NCBI RefSeq assembly: GCF_032452875.1 | Contig: NC_083871.1 | Location: forward strand, 3,323,692 to 3,387,691 | DNA length: 64,000 nt | Direction: 5' to 3' | Source of the DNA: Bos javanicus | Taxonomy: Eukaryota; Chordata; Mammalia; Artiodactyla; Bovidae | Part shown: positions 34,717 through 46,246 of the stretch, piece by piece | How positions within the stretch are numbered: position 1 is the stretch's first letter | How the letters are laid out: every line of letters starts with the position of its first letter | The notes under the pieces: model-generated | Told to the model about the DNA's origin: nothing | The model's database searches: none | Seen by the model: only the letters and a program-made list of their open reading frames with translations | Translations under genes and position numbers: made by a program

Positions 34717-35560
34717 GTCAGTACCAATGTGCAGATATATAAATCATTAGAATACAGAGGGTCAAGGAAGCTATGGACATGAATGAAATTTTATACAGTG
34801 AGAATAACTGAGCACTGGGGACTGAAACTTAGAGATAATCAAGTTTTAAGGAAAGACAGAGGAAGACAATCACAAAAGAAGACTGAGAATGGAAATCAAG
34901 GAGGCTGTAGGAGAAGTACATAAAAGATAGTCCTGCAAGAGAGTCAGAATAAGAAAGTGTGTCAAGAATACGGACCTGGCTAATAGCATAAATGACATTA
35001 AGTACAGGTGAAATAAACATGGAGGCATTTCCATTCTGCACACTTTTGAGGCTCTGCAATAAGCATGTCAGAGGGATGGTGACAGCAGAACCCAGGTTAT
35101 ATGAGTTTATAGAATGAATTAGTTATGAAATCATTGAAGATTCCATGTAGACTGGCTCTTCAGGAAATATGTTTTTTAAAGAAAGAAGGAGATGAATGAG
35201 GTGACACCCTGCAGTCCTAGACTCAGGGAAATTTAGTTGTGGTATTTTTAAGCCTGAAAACTGTTTAGAAAACCTATTTCTCTTTCAAATGAAGGTAATG
35301 AATTAAGAGGAAGTTGAAGAGCAGAGAAGACCACAGGTCGCAGAGAGGCAGGGGAGGACAATGAAGGTGGGGCTTTCAGGAGCAAAATAAGAAAATCTCT
35401 CTTACTTTGGTGCCAACAACCCAGAAGCAAATTATTTAGCTTAGCTGCTTAAAACTTCTTAAATGTAAAAACTGATATTCTGTGTATTTTTACGTGATTC
35501 AGTTAAAAAATGCTCAACATTGCTATATGCTATTCTTGCTAAAATCTAACATCTTGTACC
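34717..35560. other. Unassigned non-repeat sequence
   Basis: No recognised repeat, gene or RNA. Minus-strand open frames at 34829-35059 and 35248-35430 carry no known domain. Confidence 0.4.
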
Positions 35561-35752
35561 TGAGTGAGTGTTCAGTCTGACCCCATGGATTATAATCCAC
35601 CAGTCTCCTCTGCCTATGGAATTTTCCAGGCAAGAATACTGGAGTGGGTTGTCATTTCCTATTCCTGGCTATCTTCCCAACCCAGAGATCAAATCCACAT
35701 TTCCTGCCTTGGCAGGCAGATTCTTTACCTCTGAACCACTTGGGAAGCCCTT
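35561..35752 (-). mobile_element. Bov-A2-type SINE monomer, minus strand
   Basis: Antisense SINE from GTTCAGTCTGACCCCATGGA through GGCAAGAATACTGGAGTGGG to the head complement CTCTGAACCACTTGGGAAGC. Confidence 0.85.
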
Positions 35753-36109
35753 ACTAAAATGGCTTAATGTGAAGTCAGCATTCAAAAAGTACAGAATGCA
35801 AGGCATTTTGGAAAGCAATTGGCATGCACTTTTCATAACAATTGGTGTCATGAAAAACAGTATGACTTCATAACTAACTAACTAAATGTAAAAGAATTGT
35901 TCTCCACTAAAAGAAACTAAGAAATGTAACCATATCCAGAATGTAAGCCTTGACTGGGTTCTGGAATCAACATATTATTTAAAAGGCCATTGGGGCCCAG
36001 GATGCCCCCAAATTTGCCTCAGTGGAGTATTGATTATTTTAAATTAAAGTTAATTGAAAAACAACTAGTGGGAAAAAAAAGTGATTTAATAATTAAAAAA
36101 AAAAACAAA

Positions 36110-36500
36110 CTCTAATACCTCCTTTCCCCCTTAAAATGAAAAATAAATCTCCCATGTGAAAGTATCCTCTTATATCTGGAGGCTAGAAAGCATTTTTATG
36201 ACCAAACTTAGGGAATTCAAGGCAAAGAAAGTCATATAAACAAACTGTCTATTCTTCATTATTCTGCTACCACAAGCAGGAGAACTTTTGGTTTGTTAAA
36301 TTTTACCAAATAAGTGATCCTTTTTCTAAAACTGTTATATAAATAGCTTGCTTTGATCTCTTCAGTGCTTCAATTTCTATGAGACCTCCATGCATATAAA
36401 TTAATTTTTCTCCTATTAATCTATCTTATGTCAGTTTAATTATTAAATCAGTCAAAAGGACTTAAGAGACTAGGGATGAAGTCTCCCCCTCATTGAAATC
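36110..36500 (+). mobile_element. Probable ERV-type LTR remnant, plus strand
   Basis: The segment has an LTR-like order: a TATA-box-like TATATAAAT at 36336-36344, a GATCTCTTCAGTGCTTCAAT stretch, then R-U5 wording TTTTTCTCCTATTAATCTAT and TTATGTCAGTTTAATTATTA near 36405-36445. No internal retroviral sequence is seen. Class unknown; boundaries are approximate. Confidence 0.5.
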
Positions 36501-37062
36501 TCCCCCTCTTTGACGAGACCACAATATGTATTCTAAACAACCGCATACATTTAAATATGGATTGCATATCAATTAAGTGACACAGTAAAATGTTATTTTC
36601 AACCCAATCATGGCATTGTAGTTGGTGGGAGAATATGTTTCTCTTTAGAAAAAGCATGCTGACTTCTTGGAAGATGAACTGTCCTGATAAAGAGGTGGGC
36701 AAAGGGACATAGACTTTGCAATGTGGCAAAATGTTAACACATGGAAAAACTTGGTGAAGTGTAGTATTTGTTTAACTTTTCTGTAAATGTTAACATTTTC
36801 AAAATCAATCATAGAAGAAAACAAAATATTTTCTCTCCCCTTTCTATTCTGATATCAAGGATGAGGGAAGGTATGTGGGGTGTAGATTTATTGACATACA
36901 GTTTATTCTCACCATTGACATTGCATATTTGCAAATTCACCTACTTGTTGAAATGTCTTTGTAACCTCAAAATCAATACCTGTGACATTTTCCTGATCAG
37001 TTGCTCACATGCATAGAGCAGTACAAATTTTAGCCACTAAGAGGGCATGTTTCCATCTGAGA

Positions 37063-37079
37063 CAAAAAAAAAAAAAAAA
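37063..37079. repeat. A17 homopolymer
   Basis: An uninterrupted A run of about 17 bases (GAC(A)nTAGCC). No retrocopy was recognised immediately upstream. Confidence 0.9.
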
Positions 37080-37159
37080 TAGCCTTTTGCCTTCTTATTT
37101 CAGCTCTCACATGTTTTTCATATTTTGTGATTTTTGTTGGTGAGTTTGCTGTTTAAACT

Positions 37160-37510
37160 TCCCCCAAGCATAGGTGCTGAGTGCTGCGTAGGGTTCCTAA
37201 GCACAGGAAGCTGTGATGTGTTTTAGGGAGAAAATCCATGAGTTAGAGAAGCTTAGTTCAAACTTGAGTTATAGGGCTGCTGATCATCTGCTCAAGGTCA
37301 ATGAATCTATTATACATATGAAATAAGGTGTCCTTATGCAGAAACCATATGAAACAGGGTTATGGTCATCAGTTGACCAGCTGAGACCTGAGGCTAGTAA
37401 GAACCTAACCTTTTATTTCCCCTAGGAGCAATGGTCAGTATTTACAGTGACTTTACAGAACATAATTATCATTGATAACAAGAATAATCTACATATGCAA
37501 GTAAGCATGA
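37160..37510 (+). repeat. Possible ancient DNA-transposon repeat (Tigger-like tail)
   Basis: Wording such as CATATGAAATAAGGTGTCCT, GAAACAGGGTTATGGTCATC and TTTCCCCTAGGAGCAATGGT recalls an old mammalian repeat I associate with Tigger-family non-coding regions. No transposase frame or terminal repeats are seen. Family is uncertain. Confidence 0.4.
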
Positions 37511-38960
37511 CTGTAGACTTGCAATCAAATGGGCTTTCTCTTCACTAGAATTAGCTGTTTTATCCATATGTTTTCTTTATCTTCACTTCTACCTTATATC
37601 CAATACATAAGGAGTAAAAGATGGAGTAATGGTTATTCCAGTAAACTGACCACAGAGGAAGCCAGGACAGACATTATTAGTGAGTATGCAGAGAGGATTC
37701 TCGAAGAGGTGGGGTGTAGGGGTGTTTCTGCAGCTGATGCCCTTTCTGAGGGAAAGGAAGGCAGGGGTGGACAGTGTTTTCCCCTTAACCCAATGCCTTG
37801 GAGAATTAACCCACTACCCTGGGGGAGGGAGCATTTCTTCCATGAAAAAGAGAATATGGTAGGATATTCCATGGCTGTAAATGCAGCTTTAACCTAGTGT
37901 CTTTAATGCTAATTGAGGAGAATAAGTGGGCACAGCCTCAGGAGACAGACCCTGAACATTGCTTACTACTGCAGATCCACCTCAGGCTTCCTATGGTCCA
38001 GAGGCCCTGGGAGATCATGCAGCACCCACGTGAACGCATCTGAGTTCGGGAGGCCTGGGAACTTCTGCATGAATCTCGGGCTTCCTCTGTGAGATGGGAG
38101 ACTTGGTTCTCCAGGACCTGGAGAGTAGGCCAGGCAGAGAGGAAGCATCTGCTTTTAAGAGTGAGAGAACCACTGAATCATGAATGATAATCACTGGGCA
38201 GGAGGTAGGTGACCTTCCTCTGTTTGTGTCAGATAATAATTAGTCTTTAGCATCAGTTTTATATTAATGGCTGGTAACTCTAAACAGAATGTTCCCCGAT
38301 AGGGGAATTTTTGTGAATTTCTTCAGAATGCGCTTTCCCTGGCTCTCTCATCCGTGTCTCAATTTATACCTCTCTGTCTTGTGGTGTATATCAACCTGCC
38401 AAAGTCACAGTTTTGCATTCCAGAGTGGAAAGAAACATGAGGGTGGAATTCAAAAATATCATCTTTTGGAAAAGAAATTTACAGTGTATTTGATGTCACA
38501 GACAGAACTAGTTGCCTACACAATTCCACCCTCCCCTGATAGCACTTAATCATCTTTACCTTATAAGGTACATGCATGGAGATGACCAGGATTGACATAA
38601 ACATTCCCCTTGCAGGTCTTCAGTCCTGCAGATAACTCTCTCTTTTTCAGTCTTGAGAGGCCTGCTGAGCATCTTTAAAAAATGTTTTTCTTTAAAAAAC
38701 ATTAGGACTTTTTTTTTTTAATTAAATCCAGCTTTGAATTTTGAGTATCACCTAAGATTGGTTAGTGACTAAGTATGGAACATGAGGTTTTATTCAGAGA
38801 CGTACTTCCTTGGCTTTGGGGAACTCTAATATATTTAATCTGTAATATATACACATAAAATAGTTTTACCTTTTATTTATAAAATTCATTAGCTCTCACT
38901 GCCTTCAAAATATCTTTTCATAAATGATTTTATTCATTGTCACAGTATTTCATGAATCAA
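37511..38960. other. Unassigned sequence
   Basis: Non-repeat DNA with a GC-richer patch near 37960-38140. The 122-codon plus-strand frame at 37529-37897 has no recognised domain, no splice or regulatory context, and is probably chance. Confidence 0.4.
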
Positions 38961-38974
38961 ATATTATCAGTTTT

Positions 38975-39065
38975 TATGTGTTTGGCCTTTGGAAGCAGTG
39001 GGATACTCTTTCTGCCCCCTTCTGATGTCTGTGTCAGAAGCTTTCTCAATCTCTTTTATACTTTA
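38975..39065 (+). mobile_element. ERV-type LTR, left part (split by the full-length L1)
   Basis: Contains TTCTGATGTCTGTGTCAGAA and AGCTTTCTCAATCTCTTTTA, wording that runs up to the polyadenylation region of an ungulate ERV LTR. The matching right part resumes at 47848 after the L1. The last 15 bp (39051-39065) are the L1 target-site duplication. The 5' end of U3 is not defined. Confidence 0.65.
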
Positions 39066-39441
39066 TTTTTATTTTTTTACATAAATGTATTAAATTTTAA
39101 TTGGAGGCTAATTAGTTGACAATACTATATTGATTTTGCCATACATTGACATGAATCCTCCATGGGTATACATGTGTTCCCCATTCTGAATCCCCTTCCC
39201 ACTTCCCTCCCCATACCATCCCTCTGGGTTACCCCAGTGCACCAGCCCCGAGCGTTCTGTATCATGCATTAAACCTGGACTGGCGATTCGTTTCACATAT
39301 GATAATATACGTTTCAATACCATTCTCCCAAATGGCGTTCTTCCATCCCACCCTCGCCCTCTCCCACAGAGTCCAAAAGACTGTTCTATACATCTGTATC
39401 TCTTTTGCAGTCTCTCATACAGCGTTATTGTTACCATCTTT

Positions 39442-42400
39442 CTAAATTCCATATATATGCATTAGTATACTGTTTTGGTGTTTTTCTTTCTGGCTTAATT
39501 CACTCTGTATAATAGGCTCCAGTTTCATCCACCTCATTAGAACTGATTCAAATCTATTATTTTTAATGGCTGAGTAATACTCCATTGTGTATATGTACCA
39601 CAGCTTTCTTATCCATTCATCTGCTGATGGACATCTAGGTTGTTTCCGTGCCCTGGTTATTATAAACAGTGCTGTGATGAACACTTGGGTACACGTGTCT
39701 CTTTCAATTCTGGTTTCCTTGGTGTGTATGCCAAGCAATGGGATTGCTGGGTCATATGGCAGTTTTATTTCCAGTTTTTTAAGGAATCTCCACACTGTTC
39801 TCCATAGTGGCTGTACTAGTTTGCATTCCCACCAACAGTGTAAGAGGGTTCCTTTTCCCTACACCCTCTCCAGCATTTATTGCTTGTAGACTTTTGGATC
39901 ACAGCCATTCTGAATGGTGTGAAATGGTACCTCATAGTGGTTTTGATTTGCATTTCTCTGATAATGAGTGATGTTGAGCATCTTTTCATGTGTTTGTTAG
40001 CCATCAGTATGTCTTCTTTGGAGAAATATCTGTTTAGTTCTTTGGCCCATTTTTTGATTGGGTCATTTATTTTTCTGGAATTGTACTGCAGGAGTTGCTT
40101 GTATATTTTTTAGATTAATTCTTTCTCAGTTGCTTCATTTGCTATTATTTTCTCCCATTCGAAAGGCTGTCTTTTCACGTTGCTTAAAGTTTCCTTTGTT
40201 GTGCAGAAGCTTTTAATTTTAATTAAGTCCCATTTGTTTATTTTTGCTTTTATTTCCAATATTCTGGAGGTGAGTCATAGAGGATCCTGCTGTGATTTAT
40301 GTCGGAGAGTGTTTTGCCTATGTTCTCCTCTAGAAGTTTTATAGTTTCTGGTCTTAGGTTCAGACCTTTAATCCATTTTGAGTTTATTTTTATTTATGGT
40401 GTTAGAAAGTGTTATAGTTTCATTCTTTTACAAGTGGTTGTCCAGTTTTCCCAGCACCACTTGTTAAAGAGATTGTCTTTTCTCCATTGTATATTCTTGC
40501 CTCCTTTGTCAAAGATAAGGTGTCCATAGGTGCGTGGATTTATCTCTGGGCTTTCAAATTTGTTCCATTGATCTATATTTCTATTTTTGTAGAGCTGTGG
40601 CTTTGTAGTAGAGCCTGAAGTCAGGCAGGTTGATTCCTCCAGTTCCATTCTTCTTTCTCAAGATTGCTTTGGCTATTCGAGGTTTTTTGTATTTCCATAC
40701 AAGTCGTGAAATTATTTGTTCTAGCTCTGTGAAAAATACAGTTGGTAGCTTGATAAGGATTGCACTGAATCTATAGATTGCTTTGGGTAGTATACTCATT
40801 TTCACTATATTGAGTCTTCCGATCCATGAACATGGTATATTTCTCCATCTATTAGTGTCCTATTTGATTTCTTTCACCAGTGTTTTATAGTTTTCTATAT
40901 ATAGCTTTTTTGTTTCTTTAGGTAGATATATTCCTAAGTATTTTATTCTTTTCATTGCAATGGTTAATGGAATAGTTTCTTAATTTCTCTTTCTATTTTC
41001 TCATTGTTAGTGTATAGGAATGCAAGGGATTTCTGTGTGTTGATTTTATATCCTGCAACTTTACTATATTCATTGATTAGCTCTAGTAATTTTCTGGTGG
41101 AGTCTTTAGGGTTTTCTATGTAGAGGATCATGTCATCTGCAAACAGTGAGAGTTTTACTTCTTCTTTTCCAGTCTGGATTCTTTTTACTCCTTTTTCTTC
41201 TCTGATTGCTGTGGCCAAACCTTCCAAAACTATGTTGAATACTAGTGGTGAGAGTGGGTACCCTTGTCTTGTTCCTGATTTTAGGGGAAATGCTTTCAAT
41301 TTTTCACCATTAAGGATAGTGTTTGCTGTGGGTTTGTCATATATAGCTTTTATTATGTTGAGGTATGTTCATTCTATTCCTGCTTTCTGGAGAGTTTTTA
41401 TAATAAGTGGGTGTTGAATTTTGTCAAAAGCTTTCTCTGCATCTATTGAGATAATCTTATGGCTTATATCTTTCAATTTGTTAATGTGGTATATTACATT
41501 GATTGATTTGCAGATATTGAAGAATCCTTGCATCCCTGGGATAAAGCCCACTTGGTCATGGTGTATGATCTTTTTAATGTGTTGTTGGATTCTTATTGCT
41601 AGAATTTTGTTAAGGATTTTTGCATCTATGTTCATCAGTGATATTGACCTGTAGTTTTCTTTTTTTGTGGCATCTTTGTCAGGTTTTGGTATTAGGGTGG
41701 TGGTGGCCTCATAGTATGAGTTTAAGTTCCTCTGAAATTTTCTGGAAGAGTTTGAGTAGGATAGATGTTAGCTCGTCTCTAAATTTTTTGGTAGAATTCA
41801 GTTGTGAAGCTGTCTGGACCTGGGCTTTTGAATCCTGGAAGATTTCTGATTACAGTTTCAATTTCCATGCTTGTGATGGGTCTGTTAATATTTTCTATTT
41901 CTTCCTGGTTGAGTTTTTGAAAGTTGTACTTTTCTAAGAATTTGTCCATTTCTTCCACGTTGTCCATTTTATTGGCATATAATTGCTGATAGTAGTATCT
42001 TATGATCCTTTGTATTTCTGTGTTGTCCATTGTGATATCTCCATTTTCATTTCTAATTTTGTTGATTTGATTTTTCTCCCTTTGTTTCTTGATGAATCTG
42101 GCTAATGGTTTGTCAATTTTATTTATCCTCTCAAAGAACCTTCTTTTGGCTTTGTTGATTTTTGCTATGGTCTCTTTTGTTTCTTTTGCATTTATTTCTA
42201 CCCTAACTTTTAAGATTTCTTTCCTTCTACTAACCCTGGGGGTCTTCATTTCTTCCTTTTCTAGTTGATTTAGGTGTAGAGCTGGATTATTTATTTGACT
42301 TTTTTCTTGTGTCTTGAGGTATGCCTGTATTGTTATGAACCTTTCTTTTGTCACTGTTTTACAGTGTCCCACGGGTTTTGGGTTGTTTTGTTTTCATTTT

Positions 42401-43225
42401 CAATCATTTATATGCATATTTTGATTTCTTTTTTATTTCTTCTGTGATTTTTGGTTATTCAGCAGCATGTTGTTCAGCCTCCATATGTTGGAATTTTAAT
42501 AGTTTTTCTCCTGTAATTGAGATCTAATCATACTGCATTGTGGTCAGAGAAGATACCTGGAATGATTTAAATTTTTTTTAAATTTACCAAGGCCAGATTT
42601 ATGGTCCAGGATGTGGTCTATCCTGGAGAATGTTCCGTGTGTGCTTGAGAAAAAGGTGAAATTCATTGTTTCGGGATGAAATGTCCTATAGATATCAATT
42701 AGGTCTGACTGGTCTATTGCATCATTTAAAGTTGGTGTTTCCTTGTTAATTTTCTTTTTAGTTGGTCTATCCATAGGTGTGAGTGGGGTATTAAAGTCCC
42801 ACACTGTTATTGTGTTATTGCTAATTTCCCCTTTCATACTTGTTAGCATTTGTCTTACATATTGTGGTACTCCTATGTTGGGTGCATATATAATTGTTAT
42901 ATCTTCTTGGATTGACCCTTTGATCATTATGTAGTGTCCTTCTTTGTCTCTTTTCACAGGCTTTATTTTAAAGTCTATTTTATCTGATATGAGTATTGCT
43001 ACTCCTGCTTTTTTTTTTTTTTTAGTCTCCATTTGCATGGAATAACTTTTTCCAGCCCTTCACTTTCAGTCTGTATGTTTCCCTTGTTTCCAGATGGGTC
43101 TCTTGTAGACAACATATATAGGAGTCTTGTTTTTGTATCCATTCAACCAGTCTTTGTCTTTTGGTTGGGGCATTCAACCCATTTACATTTAAGGTTATTA
43201 TTGATAAGTATGATCCCACTGCCAT
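39442..43225 (-). pseudogene. L1 ORF2 (endonuclease-reverse transcriptase) pseudogene
   Basis: ORF2p nicks target DNA and reverse-transcribes L1 RNA. The N-terminal endonuclease starts at 43225 (SIITLNVNGLNAPTKRQRLV; CCLQETH) and continues at 42544-43038 with the DFNTPL and FSRIDHIL motifs intact. The linker lies at 41779-42372 (EINAKETKETIAKINKAKRR). The reverse transcriptase follows at 41369-41635 (IISIDAEKAFDKIQHPLIIK) and 40964-41299 (active-site LSLFADDMILYIENPKDS). The C-terminus ends at 39442 (QKEKHQNSILMHIYGI). The span is close to the usual 1,270-1,280 codons. Several frameshifts, including a small deletion near 40580, and stops break it. Catalytic residues nevertheless look retained, so death was by indels rather than active-site loss. 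Confidence 0.9.
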
Positions 43226-43276
43226 TTACTTTATTGTTTTGGGTTCAAGTTTATACACCCTTTTTGTGTTTCCTGT

Positions 43277-44242
43277 CTACAGAAGATCTTTTAGCATTTG
43301 TTGGAGAGCTGGTTTGGTGGTGCTGAATTCTCTCAGCTTTTGCTTGTCTGTAAAGCTTTTGATTTCTCCTTCATATTTGAATGAGATCCTCGCTGGGTAC
43401 AGTAATCAGGGCTGTAGGTTATTTACTTTCATCACTTTAAATATGTCCTGCCATTCCCTCCTAGCCTGAAGAGTTTCTATTGAAAGATCAGCTATTATCC
43501 TTATGGGAATCCCCTTGTGTGTTATTTGTTGTTTTTCCCTTGCTCCTTTTAATATTTCTTCTTTGTGTTTGATCTTTATTAATTTGATTAATATTTGTCT
43601 TGGGGTGTTTTGCCTTGGGTTTATCCTGTTTGGGACTCTCTTGGTTTCTTGGACTTGGGTGATTATTTCCTTCCCCATTTTAGGGAAGTTTTCAACTATT
43701 ATCTCCTCAAGTATTTTCTTGATGAGATAATAGTTGAAACCTCATGGTTTCAATAGGACAAAAACCTCATGGTTTTTCTGTCTTCTTCTGGGACTCCTAT
43801 GATTCGAATTTTGGGGCGTTTAACATTGTCCCAGAGGTCTCTGAGATTGTCCTCATTTCTTTTCTTTCGTTTTTCTTTTTTTCCTCTCTGTTTCATTATT
43901 TCTACCATTCTATCTTCTACCTCACTAATCGTATCTTCTGCCTTCGTTATTCTACTGTTGGATCCCTCCAGAGTGATTTTGATCTCATTTATTGCATTAT
44001 TCATTGTACATTTACTCTTTTATTTCTTCTAGATCCTTGTTAAACCTTACTTGCATCTTCTCAATTTTTGTCCCCAGGCTATTTATCTGTAACTCCATTT
44101 TGTTTTCACGATTTGGGATCATTTTCACTATCATTATTCGGAATTCTTTATCAGGTAGATTCACTATCTCTTCCTCTTTTGTTTGGTTTGGTGGGCATTT
44201 ATCCTGTTCCTTTACCTGCTGGATATTTCTCTGCCTCTTCAT
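43277..44242 (-). pseudogene. L1 ORF1 (RNA-binding chaperone) pseudogene
   Basis: ORF1p coats L1 RNA as a coiled-coil trimer. The start is at 44242 (MKRQRNIQQVKEQDKCPPNQ). The coiled coil is at about 43900-44150 (LGTKIEKMQVRFNKDLEEIK; KAEDTISEVEDRMVEIMKQR). The RNA-binding part lies at 43406-43678 (VQETKRVPNRINPRQNTPRQ; IKLIKIKHKEEILKGAREKQ). The stop complement is at 43277-43279. The reading frame is broken near 43690-43780, where a local hairpin-forming duplication replaces the normal sequence. Confidence 0.9.
43690..43775. repeat. Template-switch-like scar: inverted and direct repeats in L1 ORF1
   Basis: A 16-bp perfect inverted repeat (TTTCAACTATTATCTC at 43690-43705 and its complement at 43724-43739) with an 18-bp loop is followed by a 13-bp direct repeat AACCTCATGGTTT (43738-43750 and 43763-43775). 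Neither belongs to the normal L1 sequence as I know it. Confidence 0.85.
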
Positions 44243-44553
44243 CTTGTTTATATTACTGTGTTTGGGGTGGCCTTTCCGTATTCTGGCAGTTTGTGGAATT
44301 CTCCTTATTGAGGAGTTTCCTCACTGTAGGTGGTGTTGAACGGGTTGCTTGTCAAGGTTTCCTGGTGAGGGAAGCTGGTGTCACTGTTCTGGTGGGCGGA
44401 GCTGGATTTCTTCTCTCTGGAGTGCAATGAAGTGTTCAGTTATGAGTTATGTCAGTGGGTTTGGAGTGACTTTGTATATTGAAGCTCAGGGCTATGTTTC
44501 TGTGTTGCTGGAAAATTTGTATAGTATGTCTTGCTCTGGAACTTGTTGGCTCT

Positions 44554-45426
44554 TAACTTATATGCAGAGTACATCATGAGAAATGCTAGACTGGAATAAA
44601 AACAAGCTGGAATCAAGATTGCCAGGAGAAATATCAATAACCTCAGATATGCAGATGACATCATCCTTAGGGCAGAAAGTGAAGAGGAACTAAAAAGCCT
44701 CTTGATGAAAGTGAAATTGGAGAGTGAAAAAGTTGGCTTAAAACTCAACATTCAGAAAACAAAGATCATGGCATCTGGTCCCATCACTCCATGGGAAATA
44801 GATGGGGAAACAGTGGAAACAGTGTCAGACTTTATTTTGGGGGGCTCCAAAATCACTGCAGATGGTGACTGCAGCCATGAAATTAAAAGACGCTTACTCC
44901 TTGGAAGGAAAGTTATGACCAACCTAGATAGCATATTCAAAAGCAGAGACATTACTTTGCCAACAAAGGTCCATCTAGTCAAGGCTATGGTTTTTCCAGT
45001 GGTCATGCATGGATGTGAGAGTTGGACTGTGAAGAAGGCTGAGAGCCAAAGAATTGATGCTTTTGAACTGTGGTGTTGGAGAAGACTCTTGAGAGTCCCT
45101 TGGACTGCAAAGATATCCAACCAATCCATTCTGAAGGAGATCAGCCCTGGGATTTCTTTGGAGGGAATGATGCTAAAGCTGAAACCCCAGTACTTTGGCC
45201 ACCTCATGCGAAGAGTTGACTCATTGGAAAAGACTCTGATGCTGGGAGGGATCGGGGGCAGGAGGAGAAGGGGACAACAGAGGATGAGATGGCTGGATGG
45301 CATCACTGACTCGATGGATGTGAGTCTGAGTGAACTCCAGGAGTTGGTGATGGACAGGGAGGCCTGGTGCTGCGATTCATGAGGTCACTAAGAGTCGGAC
45401 ACAACTGAGCGACTGAACTGAACTTA
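44554..45426 (+). mobile_element. 5'-truncated BovB inside the L1 5'UTR, plus strand
   Basis: Sense BovB from TTAACTTATATGCAGAGTAC to the GACTGAACTGAACTTA tail. The L1 flanks are GGAACTTGTTGGCTCTT on the left and ATGGAGGCGTTTGATGAG on the right. Comparison with the intact L1 region at 61320-61370 shows that 26 bp of L1 were lost at the site, and no target duplication is visible. It is a young-looking copy with a 226-codon frame. Confidence 0.92.
44702..45382 (+). pseudogene. BovB C-terminal region, 226-codon open frame
   Basis: The frame begins after the palm (EKVGLKLNIQKTKIMASGPI) and runs through the conserved RTE C-terminus (KSRDITLPTKVHLVKAMVFP; WTVKKAESQRIDAFELWCWR; RVDSLEKTLMLGGIGGRRRR; LDGITDSMDVSLSELQELVM). 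It lacks the endonuclease and the fingers because of 5' truncation. The palm active site lies just upstream at about 44645-44665 in another frame, where the DNA encodes YADDI-like residues. Not a functional protein. Confidence 0.88.
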
Positions 45427-45634
45427 ATGGAGGCGTTTGATGAGCTTCTATCGATTAATGTTCCCTGGGGTCTGGAGTTCTCTGGTGTTCTCAGGATTTG
45501 GACTTAAACCTCCTGCCTCTGGTTTTCAGTCTTATTCTTACAGGAGCCTCAAGACTTCTCCATCTATACAGCACCAATGATAAAACATCTAGGTTAATGA
45601 TGTAAAGTTTCTCCACAGTGAGGGACACCCAGAG

Positions 45635-46050
45635 AGGTTCACAGAGTTACATGGAGAAGAGAAGAGGGAGGAGGGAGATAGAGGTGACCAGGAGGAGAAG
45701 AGGGGGAATCAAAAGCAGAGAGAGGAAGCTAGCCAGTAGTCACTTCCCTATGTGCTCTCCACTGACTGGATCACTCATAGATATTCATGGAGTTACTCAT
45801 ATAAGAGAAGAGGGAGAAGAGGGAGGAAGGAGCCAGAGGTGGCTAGGAGGAGAAGAGGGGGAATCAAAAGGGCAGAGAGGAAGCTAGCCAGTAATTAGTT
45901 CCCTAAGTGTTCTCCACAGCCCAGAACACACAAAGAGATTCACAGATTTGGGTAGAGAAGAGAAGGGGAGGGAGGAGACAGAGGCAACCTGGTGGAGAAA
46001 AAGGAGAGTCCAAAGGGGGAGAGAGTAGTTAAGACAATAATCTCGATCTC
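45635..46050. repeat. Three degenerate ~145-bp tandem units in L1 5'UTR
   Basis: Units begin at about 45635, 45783 and 45938. Each contains a CAGAGTTAC/CAGATTTGG-type start, an AGAGAAGAGGGAGGAGG purine block, a GGGGGAATCAAAAG-type motif and, in the first two, AGGAAGCTAGCCAGTA followed by CCCTA(T/A)GTG(C/T)TCTCCAC. The plus-strand L1 at 60905-61135 carries about two such units. Confidence 0.8.
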
Positions 46051-46190
46051 AAGTAAAAATGGGTACTGAAGATTGGGTTCTTAAAGGTACAAAATTGATA
46101 ATAAATACCAAAAAGCAAAGATTAAAAATCTAGAATAGAGATTGGATTCTCAAAAATACAATATTAAAGAAAAAACCCAAAGTCACAAAA

Positions 46191-46195
<5 letters not shown>

Positions 46196-46243
<48 letters not shown>
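46196..46243. repeat. (AT)n microsatellite in L1 5'UTR
   Basis: About 48 bp of near-pure AT dinucleotide. It sits where the deleted L1 copy (2409-10105) has only ATATATATATG and its deletion breakpoint. Confidence 0.95.

Positions 46244-46246
<3 letters not shown>

Noticed and set aside
34242..34742. 166-codon plus-strand open frame
   Set aside because: It is the antisense shadow of the minus-strand BovB C-terminus (34130-34480). The same shadow pattern appears opposite other BovB copies, such as 44752-45306.
37529..37897. 122-codon plus-strand frame
   Set aside because: No domain and no supporting signals; frames of this length occur by chance in a 64-kb window.
45635..46050. CRISPR-like or satellite array
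   Set aside because: Only three long, degenerate units without spacers, inside an L1 5'UTR; not a CRISPR and not a satellite.
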